Shown here: positions 52,973 through 63,323 of the stretch, piece after piece
Layout: every line of letters starts with the position of its first letter
How positions within the stretch are numbered: position 1 is the stretch's first letter
Assembly (NCBI RefSeq): GCF_025947345.1
Contig: NZ_CP110011.1
Span: forward strand, 4,898,001-4,962,000
Direction: 5' to 3'
From: Flavobacterium sp. N502536
Lineage (GTDB): Bacteria; Bacteroidota; Bacteroidia; Flavobacteriales; Flavobacteriaceae
Length of the DNA: 64,000 bases
The notes under the pieces: model-generated
The model's database searches: none
What the model saw: only the letters and a program-made list of their open reading frames with translations
What the model was told of the DNA's origin: nothing
Made by a program: the position numbers and the translations under genes

Positions 52973-54730
52973 TTAGTTAATTGTAATTTGAAATGGAATG
53001 TTCATAACAGACTGTTTTTCTAAGGTCTCTTTTAAAAACAACCCAATTTTCTGCTTGTTTTCGATCTGCATAGCATACTTATCCTGTAAAACAACTTCTA
53101 TATCAATAGTTCTGAATAAGCCTTTTTTTCTTTGATCGCTAATACCAACTCCATCTTTAATAAATACCTCTTTGGTAATATTTCTTAAATGGTAGTGTAC
53201 GGCCGATTTTATGTCTTGTTTGGTTACTAATCTTTCTTTAGACAGAAAGCCGTATCTCAAATTGATCAGTTTTTCTGCTTTGTTGTTTCTGTAAATTCCT
53301 CCAACCGAACTTGTTTCAAAAACAGTGGCATCCTGAACCAATTCAGACAAAGCGGTTTGTTTTAAAATAGTTCCTTTTTTTAAGTTGTTGGCCGACTGCC
53401 CATTTGAAGTCCAGTATGAGCAATACAGAATTTTAGATTTATCGGTTTCGTGAATTAAAGCATATACCTCCTCTTCGCTAACTTTGTTGTAACTGCTATT
53501 AATTTTACTTTCAATTGAATTAATTTCCTCATTAATTCTGGTCATCGTAGCATCAATATAATCGGCATTAATGTTTGAGAAAGAACTAATATCTTCTCTC
53601 AGTGCACGGGCTAATTTTTTAAGGAAAAACTTTGCGGTTCGTGAATCATAATTCTCCAATCCACCATAAAAAATAGTGAATACATTAGAACTAAGATGAT
53701 TCGGTTGTTTTATACCGTTGGTGAATTCAACATTTTTTTCGTTAAAAATTCTGGCCACATCCAAAAAATGGGTATTACTCTCGGCTTTCATTGCAAAAAG
53801 CCTTCCCTCTAGCTTGGCATTGTGTACTCTGTTGTTTAACTTTCGATTGATAACGGGAAAAGTATTTATTTTGATCTGAATTTTATCCAGCTCTGCTTTA
53901 GAGAAAATTTCAGGAAATATAAATTCCAGCCAAATTAATCCCGTATTTTTTTTACCCGACTTCAGGCTTTCTTTTTCAATTTTAAACTTATCTACTATCG
54001 ATTCGTAGACCAAATTTTCAGGGTTCAGCTTTAATCTGTAAATAAAATTTTTATAGAATGATTTTATCGTTTCTGTATAATGTTTGTTGTCCTGAACTTC
54101 ATCAAAAGTTTCTCTTTCAATTTCAAGAGTATTTCCTAAAGTGTCCTTTACTACGATAAATTGCAGAAAAGAATCTAAGGACGAATCTTCTGTTATAAAA
54201 GTAAATTTCAACGAATTAAGCTTCTCCAGATTCTCTTTGGAGGCATCCAGACCAATCCAAATACGATGATCTGAAATTCTGTGCGGCGCAGGTAAATGCT
54301 TCACATGTTTTGAAGAGTCAATTAAAAAAGAGTCGTGCAATTGAAAGCTAATTTCGCCTTCAATGACACTTTCGTTTGCAAATGGAGTAAAATGAATATC
54401 GGCATCGACACTGGTTACCATATTCGATTTTACAACAAATTCGGTATCGTCGTTTAAGAGGACAATTCCATTAGTGACACTTGTACTGGCCAGAGTATGC
54501 GCAGGCATGGGCAGATTCCACTGACTTGGTACAATTTCCTGAGCAATGCGCTCAATAATTTTGTTGTCGGATTCAACTCCTTCGTGATGCAGGTAATAAA
54601 GTTCATGGACAAAAACGTCTAACAACATCATTACCAGAGGATCTGCCATGTTGATGTCCTCAATACCCCAGATTTCTAAACACTTTTTCTGTATTCTATT
54701 TTTTATTTCAACAAACTTAACGTCTTTCAT
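52973..54730 (-). CDS. tssF: T6SS baseplate protein TssF
   Basis: The 585-residue protein matches TssF in length and key segments: the N-terminal ADPLVMMLLDVFVHELYYLH, the QEIVPSQWNLPMPAHTLAST motif, and a C-terminal region with GFLSKERLVTKQDIKSAVHY. It forms the baseplate wedge with TssG. It sits four bases before the ClpV gene and nine bases after tssE. Confidence 0.9.
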   Translation of the reverse strand: MKDVKFVEIKNRIQKKCLEIWGIEDINMADPLVMMLLDVFVHELYYLHHEGVESDNKIIERIAQEIVPSQWNLPMPAHTLASTSVTNGIVLLNDDTEFVVKSNMVTSVDADIHFTPFANESVIEGEISFQLHDSFLIDSSKHVKHLPAPHRISDHRIWIGLDASKENLEKLNSLKFTFITEDSSLDSFLQFIVVKDTLGNTLEIERETFDEVQDNKHYTETIKSFYKNFIYRLKLNPENLVYESIVDKFKIEKESLKSGKKNTGLIWLEFIFPEIFSKAELDKIQIKINTFPVINRKLNNRVHNAKLEGRLFAMKAESNTHFLDVARIFNEKNVEFTNGIKQPNHLSSNVFTIFYGGLENYDSRTAKFFLKKLARALREDISSFSNINADYIDATMTRINEEINSIESKINSSYNKVSEEEVYALIHETDKSKILYCSYWTSNGQSANNLKKGTILKQTALSELVQDATVFETSSVGGIYRNNKAEKLINLRYGFLSKERLVTKQDIKSAVHYHLRNITKEVFIKDGVGISDQRKKGLFRTIDIEVVLQDKYAMQIENKQKIGLFLKETLEKQSVMNIPFQITIN

Positions 54731-54739
54731 ATTGTGGTA

Positions 54740-55159
54740 TTATTGAGAAATTGGGCTGATATTCAATTTAGTATGAAAATTAAACGGAACTAAGCTTTCT
54801 ATAATCGAACCTTTTACAACTATATTCGCTTTTCTCCTGATGCTTGAGGCTAACTCCTTATCATCAATCTCATCTAAAGAAATCGTAATTTCACTTAGCA
54901 ATAGTCTTTTTTCAAATTCGGTAATCGATTCCTGCAATGATTTTCGTACCAAATCTTCCCAATCTCTTTTTTTTATATGTTGATTAAATTCTAAATCCCA
55001 AATAATAGTCCCGTATCCCGGCGTCTCTGGTATCTCTCCAAAAGAGGTCGTAATGATCATCATAATGTTGTACGCAATTGATTCTTCAATCTTACAAAAA
55101 TTTTCTTGAGAGCCTCTTAATAACGACTTAAAATTAACGGGATATTTCAGATATTTCAT
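54740..55159 (-). CDS. tssE: T6SS baseplate protein TssE (gp25-like)
   Basis: The 139-residue protein is a gp25/GPW-family wedge protein: TTSFGEIPETPGYGTIIWDL matches the fold's core, followed by DWEDLVRKSLQESITEFEKR. It starts the sheath at the baseplate. It is the first gene of the long minus-strand tss operon and diverges from tssB across a 158-base region that must hold both promoters. Confidence 0.9.
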   Translation of the reverse strand: MKYLKYPVNFKSLLRGSQENFCKIEESIAYNIMMIITTSFGEIPETPGYGTIIWDLEFNQHIKKRDWEDLVRKSLQESITEFEKRLLLSEITISLDEIDDKELASSIRRKANIVVKGSIIESLVPFNFHTKLNISPISQ

Positions 55160-55317
55160 TTTTTAACACAAATTTAATTGAATTATGATAATTTTATAAC
55201 ATTACAAAAATCCCGGCAGGATACGACAAAAATCCAAATAAAATACTTACAAATCAATAATAATTTAAAGTTTTTTTTTACTAGTTTTACACACTTAACT
55301 AATAATCCTATTAAATT

Positions 55318-55773
55318 ATGAGCATGTTCAATTATGGTATTGGTGGCAATGAAGTAAAGATTGACGCCAATGAATCTATTTTAGAAATTCCTTCAAACAG
55401 AACATTACTAATTCAAAAACTTACAAATGAGCAGCCGGTTGGACCGGAAGCTGTGTATGATTTGCAGACGGTAGAAGCTGTTTTTGAAAAGTACAAACCG
55501 AGTGTAGATTTTGAATTTTCTACGGAAGAAGGTTCAGATTTAAATGAATCCATGGTATTTCAAAACCTGGGAGATTTTGGAGCCAAATCGATTAAAGAGA
55601 ATAGTCCTTTTTTAAATAAACTAAATACCGAAAAAGAACAGGCTTATAAAATTGTACGCCAACTTTCGAGTAACAGAGGTTTAATAAAAGCTATTCAGGA
55701 CCCAGCTGTTAAAGAGGCTATAATCGAATTACTTGAAAACGCGAAGAACGAAATTAACACCAACAAACAATAA
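55318..55773 (+). CDS. tssB: T6SS sheath protein TssB
   Basis: The 151-residue protein has the TssB pattern (the VDFEFSTEEGSDLNESMVFQ region and the C-terminal helix VRQLSSNRGLIKAIQDPAVK). It ends three bases before tssC, with which it forms the contractile sheath. The upstream TACTAGTTTTAC at about 55279 is one mismatch from the Flavobacterium -7 consensus but lacks a clear -33 box. Confidence 0.92.
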   Translation: MSMFNYGIGGNEVKIDANESILEIPSNRTLLIQKLTNEQPVGPEAVYDLQTVEAVFEKYKPSVDFEFSTEEGSDLNESMVFQNLGDFGAKSIKENSPFLNKLNTEKEQAYKIVRQLSSNRGLIKAIQDPAVKEAIIELLENAKNEINTNKQ

Positions 55774-55775
55774 AT

Positions 55776-57140
55776 ATGGCAACTCAAACCAAAGAACAAA
55801 AAAGTCATGGTTCTTCAGTAGAACAATTGGTTCAGGAACAAGGCAGTAAAATAAATTTATTAAATGAATACGGCGGTTTTGCCTTTTTAGAAAACGTAAT
55901 TGACGGATTATCAAATCTAAACCCTACCAGAAAAGCCAGAAAAAATATTTTTCTTAACGATGCGCAATGGGAAAGTGAGAGAACAACTCTTACCAACAGA
56001 CTGGATTTGTGGCTGGATTTGCTAAAAAGCAATCAATCAGTAGAATCTATGATCGAAGTAGCTAATGCTAAAGCGACATCAGCAGATTCAACTTTAAACA
56101 AAAATTTAAAATACGCTTTAAATGTTTCAAGAGAATTAGAAACATCTTATAGAAGTGTTGCTTTATTTTATAAAAATGCAGAAAGTGACAAAATCAAAAA
56201 TGTTACGATCGTTAATGCAGATATCTCTCAATTAAAAGATCTTGACAATAGTTTGTTTATTGATTATGTTTCAAACGAATTAAAACAAAATTTTGACAGA
56301 TTAGACTTGAGAAAAAACTACTCTATCCTTTCAGTACCAGGTTATTTAGGTTCAAATGCAGTATTAGACAAATGGTCTAAAATCGCACACGAGAACAAAA
56401 CAGTACTGTTAACTGACTTCCAGGATCTTGAAACACCGGATGATGTTATCGATATTTTCTTTAATGCCAACCATACCGGAGGTGATGTATACAAATCAAA
56501 TACGATCATGACTTGTAACTATTTACTTGGAAGAAGTAAATATGATGAAGTTGGAGAAGAAGACAACTTATATGTACCGCCATCCACTTCATTAGCAGGT
56601 AAAATCTACAAAACTTTAATGTCTCAGGTTGTTGCCGGTAAAAAGTTTGGAGGTTTGAATGAAGTAGAAAGCGTTCGTTTTGACTTGAAGAAAAGCGAAA
56701 TCTCTGAAATCGAAAAAATGGGATTAGTTCCTATGGTAAATGAATACAGCAAAATTATGGCTTTCTCTGCTAAAACTTTATTCAACGGAGATAACTTAGG
56801 TTTACAAACTTATTCAGTAGTTAGAGTATTTGACCACATTACAAAAGTACTTTTTGATTTCTTAAACAGAAGAGCCTTTGAAAACTGGACAACCAGAACT
56901 GAAGCTGACTTAAGAAGCCAAATCATTAAATTTTTGGATGGAATTAAAGGACCTGCTAATCTTATCGAGAAGTTTACGGTAATGAAAATTGAGCAGGATA
57001 AAACTCAAAAGGACAGAATTTTACTGGACATCCACATTACACCTTATTTCCCTGCTAAAAGCTTTGTAATTCAATTAGATGGACACAAAGGAGATGGTCC
57101 GGAAGAAGCAGTATGGCATAGCGATTACAAACAAGTTTAA
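55776..57140 (+). CDS. tssC: T6SS sheath protein TssC
   Basis: The 454-residue protein shows the conserved TssC features: DLWLDLLKSNQSVESMIEVA near the N-terminus, RELETSYRSVALFYKNAESD in place of the usual LHYLVxxTET region, the AFSAKTLFNGDNLGLQTYSV segment and the C-terminal FVIQLDGHKGDG. With TssB it builds the sheath that contracts to fire the Hcp tube. A good terminator follows. Confidence 0.93.
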   Translation: MATQTKEQKSHGSSVEQLVQEQGSKINLLNEYGGFAFLENVIDGLSNLNPTRKARKNIFLNDAQWESERTTLTNRLDLWLDLLKSNQSVESMIEVANAKATSADSTLNKNLKYALNVSRELETSYRSVALFYKNAESDKIKNVTIVNADISQLKDLDNSLFIDYVSNELKQNFDRLDLRKNYSILSVPGYLGSNAVLDKWSKIAHENKTVLLTDFQDLETPDDVIDIFFNANHTGGDVYKSNTIMTCNYLLGRSKYDEVGEEDNLYVPPSTSLAGKIYKTLMSQVVAGKKFGGLNEVESVRFDLKKSEISEIEKMGLVPMVNEYSKIMAFSAKTLFNGDNLGLQTYSVVRVFDHITKVLFDFLNRRAFENWTTRTEADLRSQIIKFLDGIKGPANLIEKFTVMKIEQDKTQKDRILLDIHITPYFPAKSFVIQLDGHKGDGPEEAVWHSDYKQV

Positions 57141-57162
57141 TCGCATCCTGAATTAGTATAAG

Positions 57163-57190
57163 CCTCAAAAAGTTTAAAATCTTTTTGAGG
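57163..57190 (+). terminator. Terminator of the tssBC operon
   Basis: CCTCAAAAAG pairs with CTTTTTGAGG around TTTAAAAT, followed by T8. Confidence 0.85.
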
Positions 57191-57421
57191 TTTTTTTTGG
57201 TCTCTTTTTAAAATACTTTGGTGTATCGGTTTTAATTAAGCATCATTTAATTAACAATAAAAAAACAAACAATTAAAGACTAAAGTAATTTAAACATTGT
57301 TATCAGCGGATAAAATATCCCTGAGCGCATCTTTTGAATCAATGTTAACCATGTAATACATAAATCCAATTACGAAACAACAGCAACAAATGATTTAAAC
57401 CCGACGGTTTCCAATAAAAAA

Positions 57422-57450
57422 GAGGCTGTTTCAAATGATGAAACAGCCTC
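57422..57450 (-). terminator. Terminator of the HEIGH protease gene
   Basis: GAGGCTGTTTCA and TGAAACAGCCTC form a perfect 12-base stem with a five-base loop and an A-tract on the plus strand (U-tract in the minus-strand RNA). Confidence 0.8.
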
Positions 57451-57483
57451 TGTTATTTTGTAAAGAGAGCCCTTAGTTAAATT

Positions 57484-58314
57484 CTAGTATAAATAGTTAA
57501 GAGCTGTAACATCGTTAGCATTGAAAGCTCCAGTTTCATTTGAACTGAAACATGCTCTCATGTAAGATGTTGAGTCATATCCTGTAGGTGTTCCCGGGAT
57601 ATGAATTGCTCCAACACCAGCTGCTCCTTCGTTTGAATTTTGACCACAGCTTTGACGGCTGAAATAATCTGTATGGCGTAAACCAATACAGTGACCAATT
57701 TCGTGTGCAGCTACGTGCGCATTTACATTAACTGAATAAGTATCTAATCCAGAATACAATGTAACAGAGTTAAAAGGATTCCCTCCTGAAGGGAAACCAG
57801 CTACTCCACCGGCACCTCCGGATTGTCTTCTTACTACAATGTTTGCACCTGTAGTACTTGAACTAAAAGTTAGTGTAAAGTTGATAGACAGTCCTAAACT
57901 ATTGTATCTGTTTACTGCCGCTTGCAATCCAGCACGCATATTTGTGCTTAAAGCTGTTGTTCCAGTCCCGGATAATCCAACAATTTTAATCGTTTTTGGA
58001 GTAGATACTAAATTAGTAGTGCGGTATTGTTCTGTGGTAATACCTCCATGAATATTCATTTTATTTAATTGTTCTTCCGTCATAATGATATCACCTTCAA
58101 TAAGGAACGCATCCTCAGTGGTACCATCTAACTTCGTGTTTTTAATCACTTGAACATCCTTATTATTTAGCGCAAGTGCACTAATTTTATTCAACACCTC
58201 TTGTGTTACTTGAAGAGATCCGTCTTTTGGTTGATCAGCTTGATCATCTTTGTTACAAGACAACACCATTAGCGCCATAAATGACAAGGCTAAAATTGAT
58301 TTCATTTTTTTCAT
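57484..58314 (-). CDS. Lipoprotein zinc metalloprotease with HEIGH motif (M57-like)
   Basis: The 276-residue protein has a lipoprotein signal (MVLSC, C20) and a zinc-binding site H204-E-I-G-H208 with a third ligand H214 (AAHEIGHCIGLRHTDYF). This is the dual-action HEIGH metallopeptidase signature (peptidase M57). Residues 25-100 may be a pro-region. It would act at the cell surface or in the periplasm on protein substrates. It is not obviously part of the T6SS despite lying next to tssC. Confidence 0.88.
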   Translation of the reverse strand: MKKMKSILALSFMALMVLSCNKDDQADQPKDGSLQVTQEVLNKISALALNNKDVQVIKNTKLDGTTEDAFLIEGDIIMTEEQLNKMNIHGGITTEQYRTTNLVSTPKTIKIVGLSGTGTTALSTNMRAGLQAAVNRYNSLGLSINFTLTFSSSTTGANIVVRRQSGGAGGVAGFPSGGNPFNSVTLYSGLDTYSVNVNAHVAAHEIGHCIGLRHTDYFSRQSCGQNSNEGAAGVGAIHIPGTPTGYDSTSYMRACFSSNETGAFNANDVTALNYLY

Positions 58315-58886
58315 AAACAGGTTTTTTTTGGTTGTTAAAAAAGTTTGGTAATGTGGGGATCTTTACAAAATATTAATACTATTTATCTCCAAACTTAAAT
58401 ATTTTTTATATTAAAATACTTATAAAACAGTAATTTAACAATTTTAACAGTTTTTGTTATGAAATTAATTTAAGAATTTTTAATCATAATTATCTGATTA
58501 TTGCGCTGAGCCCAGTAAAACCAATAATTAAATACAAATCAGAATGTTATCTATAAAAATACGTTTTTAATATTCAATCTTAGGTTACTCCTGCTAAAAA
58601 ATGAATTTGCAAATTGACATCACATTTAAAGTAGAATATGGAAACTAAAATGCGATTAGTAGACGTAACTATTTTGAAGATACTGTAGGAAATAAAAACT
58701 CGTATTTTTTTTACAAATATTTTAATAACTTTGATTTTCTCACAATGGATAAATATTTCACTTAGAAATCATTAAACATAAATTTCTCTCTTGCATTGTC
58801 TAAATCTAGAAGCGATCAACCGCTGCAAGCGTATTTTTTATGTGAATTGGAGTAAATCCTTATAACTGCCCTAACCCCCATAGTAA
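58315..58886. other. Divergent intergenic region between two protease genes, 572 bases
   Basis: It must hold promoters for both the HEIGH protease (minus) and the S8 protease (plus). A possible -7 box for the former is listed separately. There is also a 12-base palindrome AATTTGCAAATT near 58602. No ORF is convincing. Confidence 0.5.
58390..58397 (-). promoter_or_regulatory. Possible -7 box of the HEIGH protease promoter
   Basis: Read on the minus strand this is TAAGTTTG, a full match to the Bacteroidota TAnnTTTG box, 76 bases before the start codon. No clear TTTG -33 box is seen at the usual distance. Confidence 0.35.
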
Positions 58887-61601
58887 ATGAAGACACCAAT
58901 TATTTTCCTCCTTTTTTTGATTACGACAATTAGTCTCGCACAAAGTCCCGAAAAATGGAAACACTACATAAAAAAGGAAAATGAAAGAAAATTGGAGCCA
59001 TACTATCTTACCTCTTTAGAAAATGCACGCCACTTTCAGTACAAGATTGTAAAAAAACTGGACGACACTTTTTGTATTGTTGCAAATAAAACCTCAAAAA
59101 CTAATCGTACTTTAAACAACATTAGTCCGGTTAATAATTTATGGAAACTACCAGCCGACTTTTCAAATCATACAGCAGACAAGCCGTATATCATCGCAAC
59201 AGATACCCTCAAAACCTTAATTGCCGACCTGAAATCAATAAACATTTCTGACGTCAAAATACTCAACAACCATCTTGTAGTTCTAAAAAGTGATTCCAAA
59301 AAGATCATAGATGCCATTATCAATTTGAGCAGTGTAACTTCTGTTTCTCAGGAATCACTGCAGCCAAAAACTGAATCTAAAATAGTAGATCAAAACTTTA
59401 CGATCAATTCTATCAATAAAGCCAATATTAATTTTCCTCTTCTAACGGGCGAAAATCAGGTTGTAGCCATCAAAGACGACCTTTTTGATGTAAATGATGT
59501 TGATTTATTAAACAAACTCATTCCTTCTACGGGGCAATCCACTACCGTAACCGTCCATTCCACCGCAATGGCGACTATAACTTCGGGATCAGGAAACGGT
59601 TCTGTACTAGGAAAAGGAGTTGCTCCAAAGTCTAAAATACACTCCTCTGACTTATCGAATATCTTTCCTGATGACGTAGCCAATTTACAGGGTGCCACCA
59701 CTCAGAATCATTCGTACGGCACCGTGATTGAGAATTTTTATGGCTCCCTTGCCAATGCTTATGACGCGCAATTGTACTCCAATACCAATTTGACCCACTG
59801 TTTTTCCTCCGGAAATATAGGCCTTCAGGGATACAAATCGATTACTGGTAATTTCAAGCAATCCAAAAACAGTATTGTAGTGGGGTGTATTGACCAAAAC
59901 GGAGTAGTTATGCCTTTTTCTTCAAAAGGTCCGGCCTATGACGGTCGTATAAAACCAGAGCTGGTAGCCTATAGCATGCAGGGAACTTCAAATTCGACAG
60001 CCTTGGCCACAGGTATTATCACACTTATGAAACAACATTACAAAACGACATACAATACCCCTTTGAATAATGCGCTGGCAAAGGCAATTTTAATTAATAG
60101 TGCAAAGGATTTAGGCAATCCGGGTCCCGATTTTACTTATGGTTATGGCAATATCAATGCGGACAAAAGTTTAAAAACAATCAGTGAAAATAGAATGCTA
60201 TCCGGTAATCTCGCATCCGGGCAAACCACTTCACACACTATTACCCTGCCGGTAAATGCAAAAAACTTAAAAATTACATTAGTCTGGAATGATTTGCCTG
60301 CCGCAATAAACAGCAATATAAGTCTGGTAAACGATTTAGACCTGGAAGTTGTTTCGGCTGACAACACTACTACTTTGCCCTGGATTCTTAATCCTGATAT
60401 CCCTCAGCAGCAAGCCGTAAGAGGAAAAGACAAAATAAATACCATCGAACAGGTGACAATTGAAAATCCCGCATCCGGATCCTATACGATCAATGTTATG
60501 GGTTCCTATGTTTCGAATGCCTCTCAGGAATACAGCATCGCTTACGAGTACGAACTTCAAAATCGATTTGAATGGAACTACCCCATTCAAAATGATAATT
60601 TCCCTTATGATGGCCGGATTATTTCTCCTTTCAAATGGAATTCGTCCTTTTCCGGCACCTCCGGGCAATTATCTATTAGTTACAATAATGGGCAAACCTG
60701 GGAGGTTATTGCAAATGATATCCCTTTAAACAATGAGCAGTTTACGTATACTCCAAAAGAGCAAAAATTTTCAAGGGCAAAATTAAAGATGATCATTGGT
60801 ACTACCGATTATATCTCTGATAGCTTTACGATTTCATACGATTTAAACATCCGTTCCAGTTTAGTCTGCGACGGTACGACCGAGATTAATTGGGACCAGC
60901 CTGCTGCTGTTACCTCCTTTAACATCTATCAACTCACTAACAATGGTTTCGAATTTAAACAACAAACCACAAACGCAACTTACGCCTATACGGACGGGAA
61001 AATTTATACTGTTGTTCCTGTTTTTGACACTAATGAAGGAATAAAAAGTGAGTCGACATTGCAGTATGCCCAAAACTCAAATTGCTATTTTGAGTTTGCT
61101 TTGGCAGAAGTTTTTGAGGAGGATAAAATAAAAATTAACACCAGTCTTTTTAGCTTATACAATATCAAAAGAATTGAACTGGTCAAAATAAGCGACGATG
61201 CCGAAACTGTTATTAGTACAACAAGTGATATCGGTTCAAAAACATTTTCATTTTTAGATCCCGCTCCGACAAAGGGACGAAATAAATATAAAATAAACCT
61301 TATTCTGGCCAACAATACGGTAATAAGTTCTCTAATCGTTGATGCCAATTATTTAGGGGATGCTTTATTTTTGATACACCCTACCTTATTAAGCAAAAAT
61401 GAAGACTTAAGTATTGAAGCCAAAAAAGAGGGAAGCGCCACTCTTTACTTGTATAATGTCAGCGGACAAATGACTAATACTTTCCCATTACTTTCTAAAA
61501 CCAATACTGTTACGCTGAAAAATATTGCCTCCGGAATTTATCTCTATAAAATAATTACAAGCTCAGGCGAAATACAATCAGGAAAAATTGCCGTTTTTTA
61601 A
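58887..61601 (+). CDS. Secreted divergent S8 (subtilisin-like) protease with T9SS sorting domain
   Basis: The 904-residue protein has a signal peptide (to about residue 19), an N-terminal pro-region, and an S8 core where the triad can be placed at D197 or D198 (VVAIKDDLFD), H224 (VTVHSTAMATITSG) and S368 (MQGTSNSTALATG), with N310 (SSGN) as oxyanion residue. The usual HGTHVAG and GTSMATP motifs are altered (HST and GTSNST). Jelly-roll and fibronectin-like regions follow, and the last ~80 residues end in a T9SS type A sorting domain (LYNVSGQMTN...GIYLYKIITSSG). It is exported through the type IX system and probably digests external proteins. Confidence 0.85.
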   Translation: MKTPIIFLLFLITTISLAQSPEKWKHYIKKENERKLEPYYLTSLENARHFQYKIVKKLDDTFCIVANKTSKTNRTLNNISPVNNLWKLPADFSNHTADKPYIIATDTLKTLIADLKSINISDVKILNNHLVVLKSDSKKIIDAIINLSSVTSVSQESLQPKTESKIVDQNFTINSINKANINFPLLTGENQVVAIKDDLFDVNDVDLLNKLIPSTGQSTTVTVHSTAMATITSGSGNGSVLGKGVAPKSKIHSSDLSNIFPDDVANLQGATTQNHSYGTVIENFYGSLANAYDAQLYSNTNLTHCFSSGNIGLQGYKSITGNFKQSKNSIVVGCIDQNGVVMPFSSKGPAYDGRIKPELVAYSMQGTSNSTALATGIITLMKQHYKTTYNTPLNNALAKAILINSAKDLGNPGPDFTYGYGNINADKSLKTISENRMLSGNLASGQTTSHTITLPVNAKNLKITLVWNDLPAAINSNISLVNDLDLEVVSADNTTTLPWILNPDIPQQQAVRGKDKINTIEQVTIENPASGSYTINVMGSYVSNASQEYSIAYEYELQNRFEWNYPIQNDNFPYDGRIISPFKWNSSFSGTSGQLSISYNNGQTWEVIANDIPLNNEQFTYTPKEQKFSRAKLKMIIGTTDYISDSFTISYDLNIRSSLVCDGTTEINWDQPAAVTSFNIYQLTNNGFEFKQQTTNATYAYTDGKIYTVVPVFDTNEGIKSESTLQYAQNSNCYFEFALAEVFEEDKIKINTSLFSLYNIKRIELVKISDDAETVISTTSDIGSKTFSFLDPAPTKGRNKYKINLILANNTVISSLIVDANYLGDALFLIHPTLLSKNEDLSIEAKKEGSATLYLYNVSGQMTNTFPLLSKTNTVTLKNIASGIYLYKIITSSGEIQSGKIAVF

Positions 61602-61640
61602 ACTACTGTCGGCTCTTTAAGTAACGATACGTCTATAAAC

Positions 61641-61673
61641 AAACAAGCCTGACGAATATCGTCAGGCTTGTTT
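61641..61673. terminator. Bidirectional terminator between convergent genes
   Basis: AAACAAGCCTGACGA and TCGTCAGGCTTGTTT form a perfect 15-base stem between the S8 protease and META-domain genes. Confidence 0.85.
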
Positions 61674-61695
61674 ATTCTTATAGGCAGTGAAAGTT

Positions 61696-62718
61696 TTACT
61701 TTGTAATTCCAAACATCATTACCAATTTGTCATTCAAATAAAAATTCAGTGTCTGATCTGCTACATCAAAACGCAGCTCTTTACTGTTTAAATAAGATAT
61801 TATCTTTTGCTCTGTTTTATTCCCTTCTTCACCAATACATGCCATTGCAGTAGTTCTTACATTATTAAAAACAACACGGTCTCCTTTACTTTCGTAAGTT
61901 CCTCCAAAATTGTTACAACCTGTATTTCCACTCACTTGTTTTTTTGCTGTATCAAATTTAATAGAAGCACGGCCATAATCCATCCCCACATTTTCAAGCA
62001 TAATTAATTTCCAGTTGTTCTTACCAATAAAACTCCAAAGTTCATTTTGAGTTGGAATGGCAAACTCCATAACAGTCTTGTTCTTTAAGTTTTTAAACTG
62101 TACTTTATTGTTTTTCTTTACAATTTTAAACTTTTTATCTTTTATTGCTTCGCTAAATTCATGCTCTAATTTCATGCTCTTGTCGTCACAAGCCATTAAA
62201 GTTCCAAAAGGAGCATCGGTTTTGATCTGATTTTTTGCAGCAAGCTTTGTATATTTTACATTAAAGTTATTGCAGCCGTTTTTACCGCTGATTGTACCTG
62301 TTTCCTGGTTTATGGTGATAAATGCTTTACCATTATTTATCTTTTTTCCATTCAACTGAGTCAGGATCATTTTTGTATTGTAAATCCCTTTCTGCTCTTT
62401 TACAGCCGTTTTCGAAATAATACTTTTCAGTTTGTATTCGTATAAAGAAGCATCAGCAGGAACAACACCCTGTCTTTTTGTTCTGGTCACCATAAGCTCA
62501 TATCGGTTTCCTTGTTCAAAATTGAAACCGTCAATATGATTATAAAAAAACTGCCAGTCTTTATCATTGTCATACTTTACCTGTAAACATTCCATTGGAG
62601 CAACACCCTGACATGGTACTTTATTCTCTCTTACAAACATTCTTAAATTCTCCTGACCATATGTAATTGATGATAATAACACGATCATAAAAACATACAT
62701 ACCTTTAAATCTTCTCAT
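61696..62718 (-). CDS. Exported protein with a DUF4377-like domain and two META domains
   Basis: The 340-residue protein has a signal peptide ending near SSITYGQ. Residues 25 to about 105 (MFVRENKVPCQGVAPMECLQ, then YELMVTRT) look like DUF4377. Two META/HslJ-type domains follow, each with a GxxGCNNF signature (SGKNGCNNFNVKYT and SGNTGCNNFGGTYE) and a conserved MAC segment (TLMACDD and TAMACIG). META domains occur in heat-shock and envelope proteins of unclear biochemistry. The tandem duplication is visible from the repeated motif order. Confidence 0.82.
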   Translation of the reverse strand: MRRFKGMYVFMIVLLSSITYGQENLRMFVRENKVPCQGVAPMECLQVKYDNDKDWQFFYNHIDGFNFEQGNRYELMVTRTKRQGVVPADASLYEYKLKSIISKTAVKEQKGIYNTKMILTQLNGKKINNGKAFITINQETGTISGKNGCNNFNVKYTKLAAKNQIKTDAPFGTLMACDDKSMKLEHEFSEAIKDKKFKIVKKNNKVQFKNLKNKTVMEFAIPTQNELWSFIGKNNWKLIMLENVGMDYGRASIKFDTAKKQVSGNTGCNNFGGTYESKGDRVVFNNVRTTAMACIGEEGNKTEQKIISYLNSKELRFDVADQTLNFYLNDKLVMMFGITK

Positions 62719-63323
62719 TCTTTTTAAATTTTGTAATACTTCATTAAGTATTCTGATTATACTATATTTCCTTGGTTAGCATTAACTGTGCCATTTGAAC
62801 AAAGCAGTTTGTTTTTAACTTTTTTTTATACCTCCGGCAAAGCCTTATTTTACGGGAGTTTTTATCTTTTACATCCTTCTTTTTAGGGCTACGCAACTAC
62901 TAACTATACTGCAAACCGACTAGTTACCCCATACTCCGGCCTTCTTTTTTCTGCTACAATTGCAATGCAATTTCGGCTGTTGTAAGTTTCATGACACTGC
63001 CATTACTTTCATATTTGATTTAAAAATGATCGATCCGGAATATTTTTAGATGCTTTTTTGGATCGAAAAATTTCGAAAGAGCGAATTCTGTATTAAAAGT
63101 ACAAAATTTTTAATGCTAATAAACTGACAATCAATTTCTTTTTTTATAAGAAGTATAAAAAGAAACTCGAACAGTTGCGGTTTTACCCTATAATTTAATA
63201 AAAACACCAAAATATCTATAATTCAGCAATTTACCAATATAAAAATAGGATTTTTTTGAATAAAACTTAATTAATTTTCTAATTTTGCGCCTCAATTTTA
63301 TTTGACTATCAAACGATTAAAGA
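62719..63323. other. Intergenic region, 605 bases
   Basis: It contains a small palindrome (AATACTT/AAGTATT, 62735-62752) just before the META-protein start, which might be an operator, and a promoter for the next gene (63255-63287). I see no other feature in between. Confidence 0.5.
63255..63287 (+). promoter_or_regulatory. Bacteroidota-type promoter
   Basis: TTTG at 63255-63258 (-33) and TAATTTTG at 63280-63287 (-7, consensus TAnnTTTG) are separated by 21 bases, with the start codon 37 bases further on. Confidence 0.65.

Larger units (their letters stand above)
57141..57483. other. Intergenic region between tssC and the HEIGH protease, 343 bases
   Basis: It holds two terminators, one for tssBC (57163-57190) and one for the protease gene (57422-57450). 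I see no gene between them. Confidence 0.6.
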
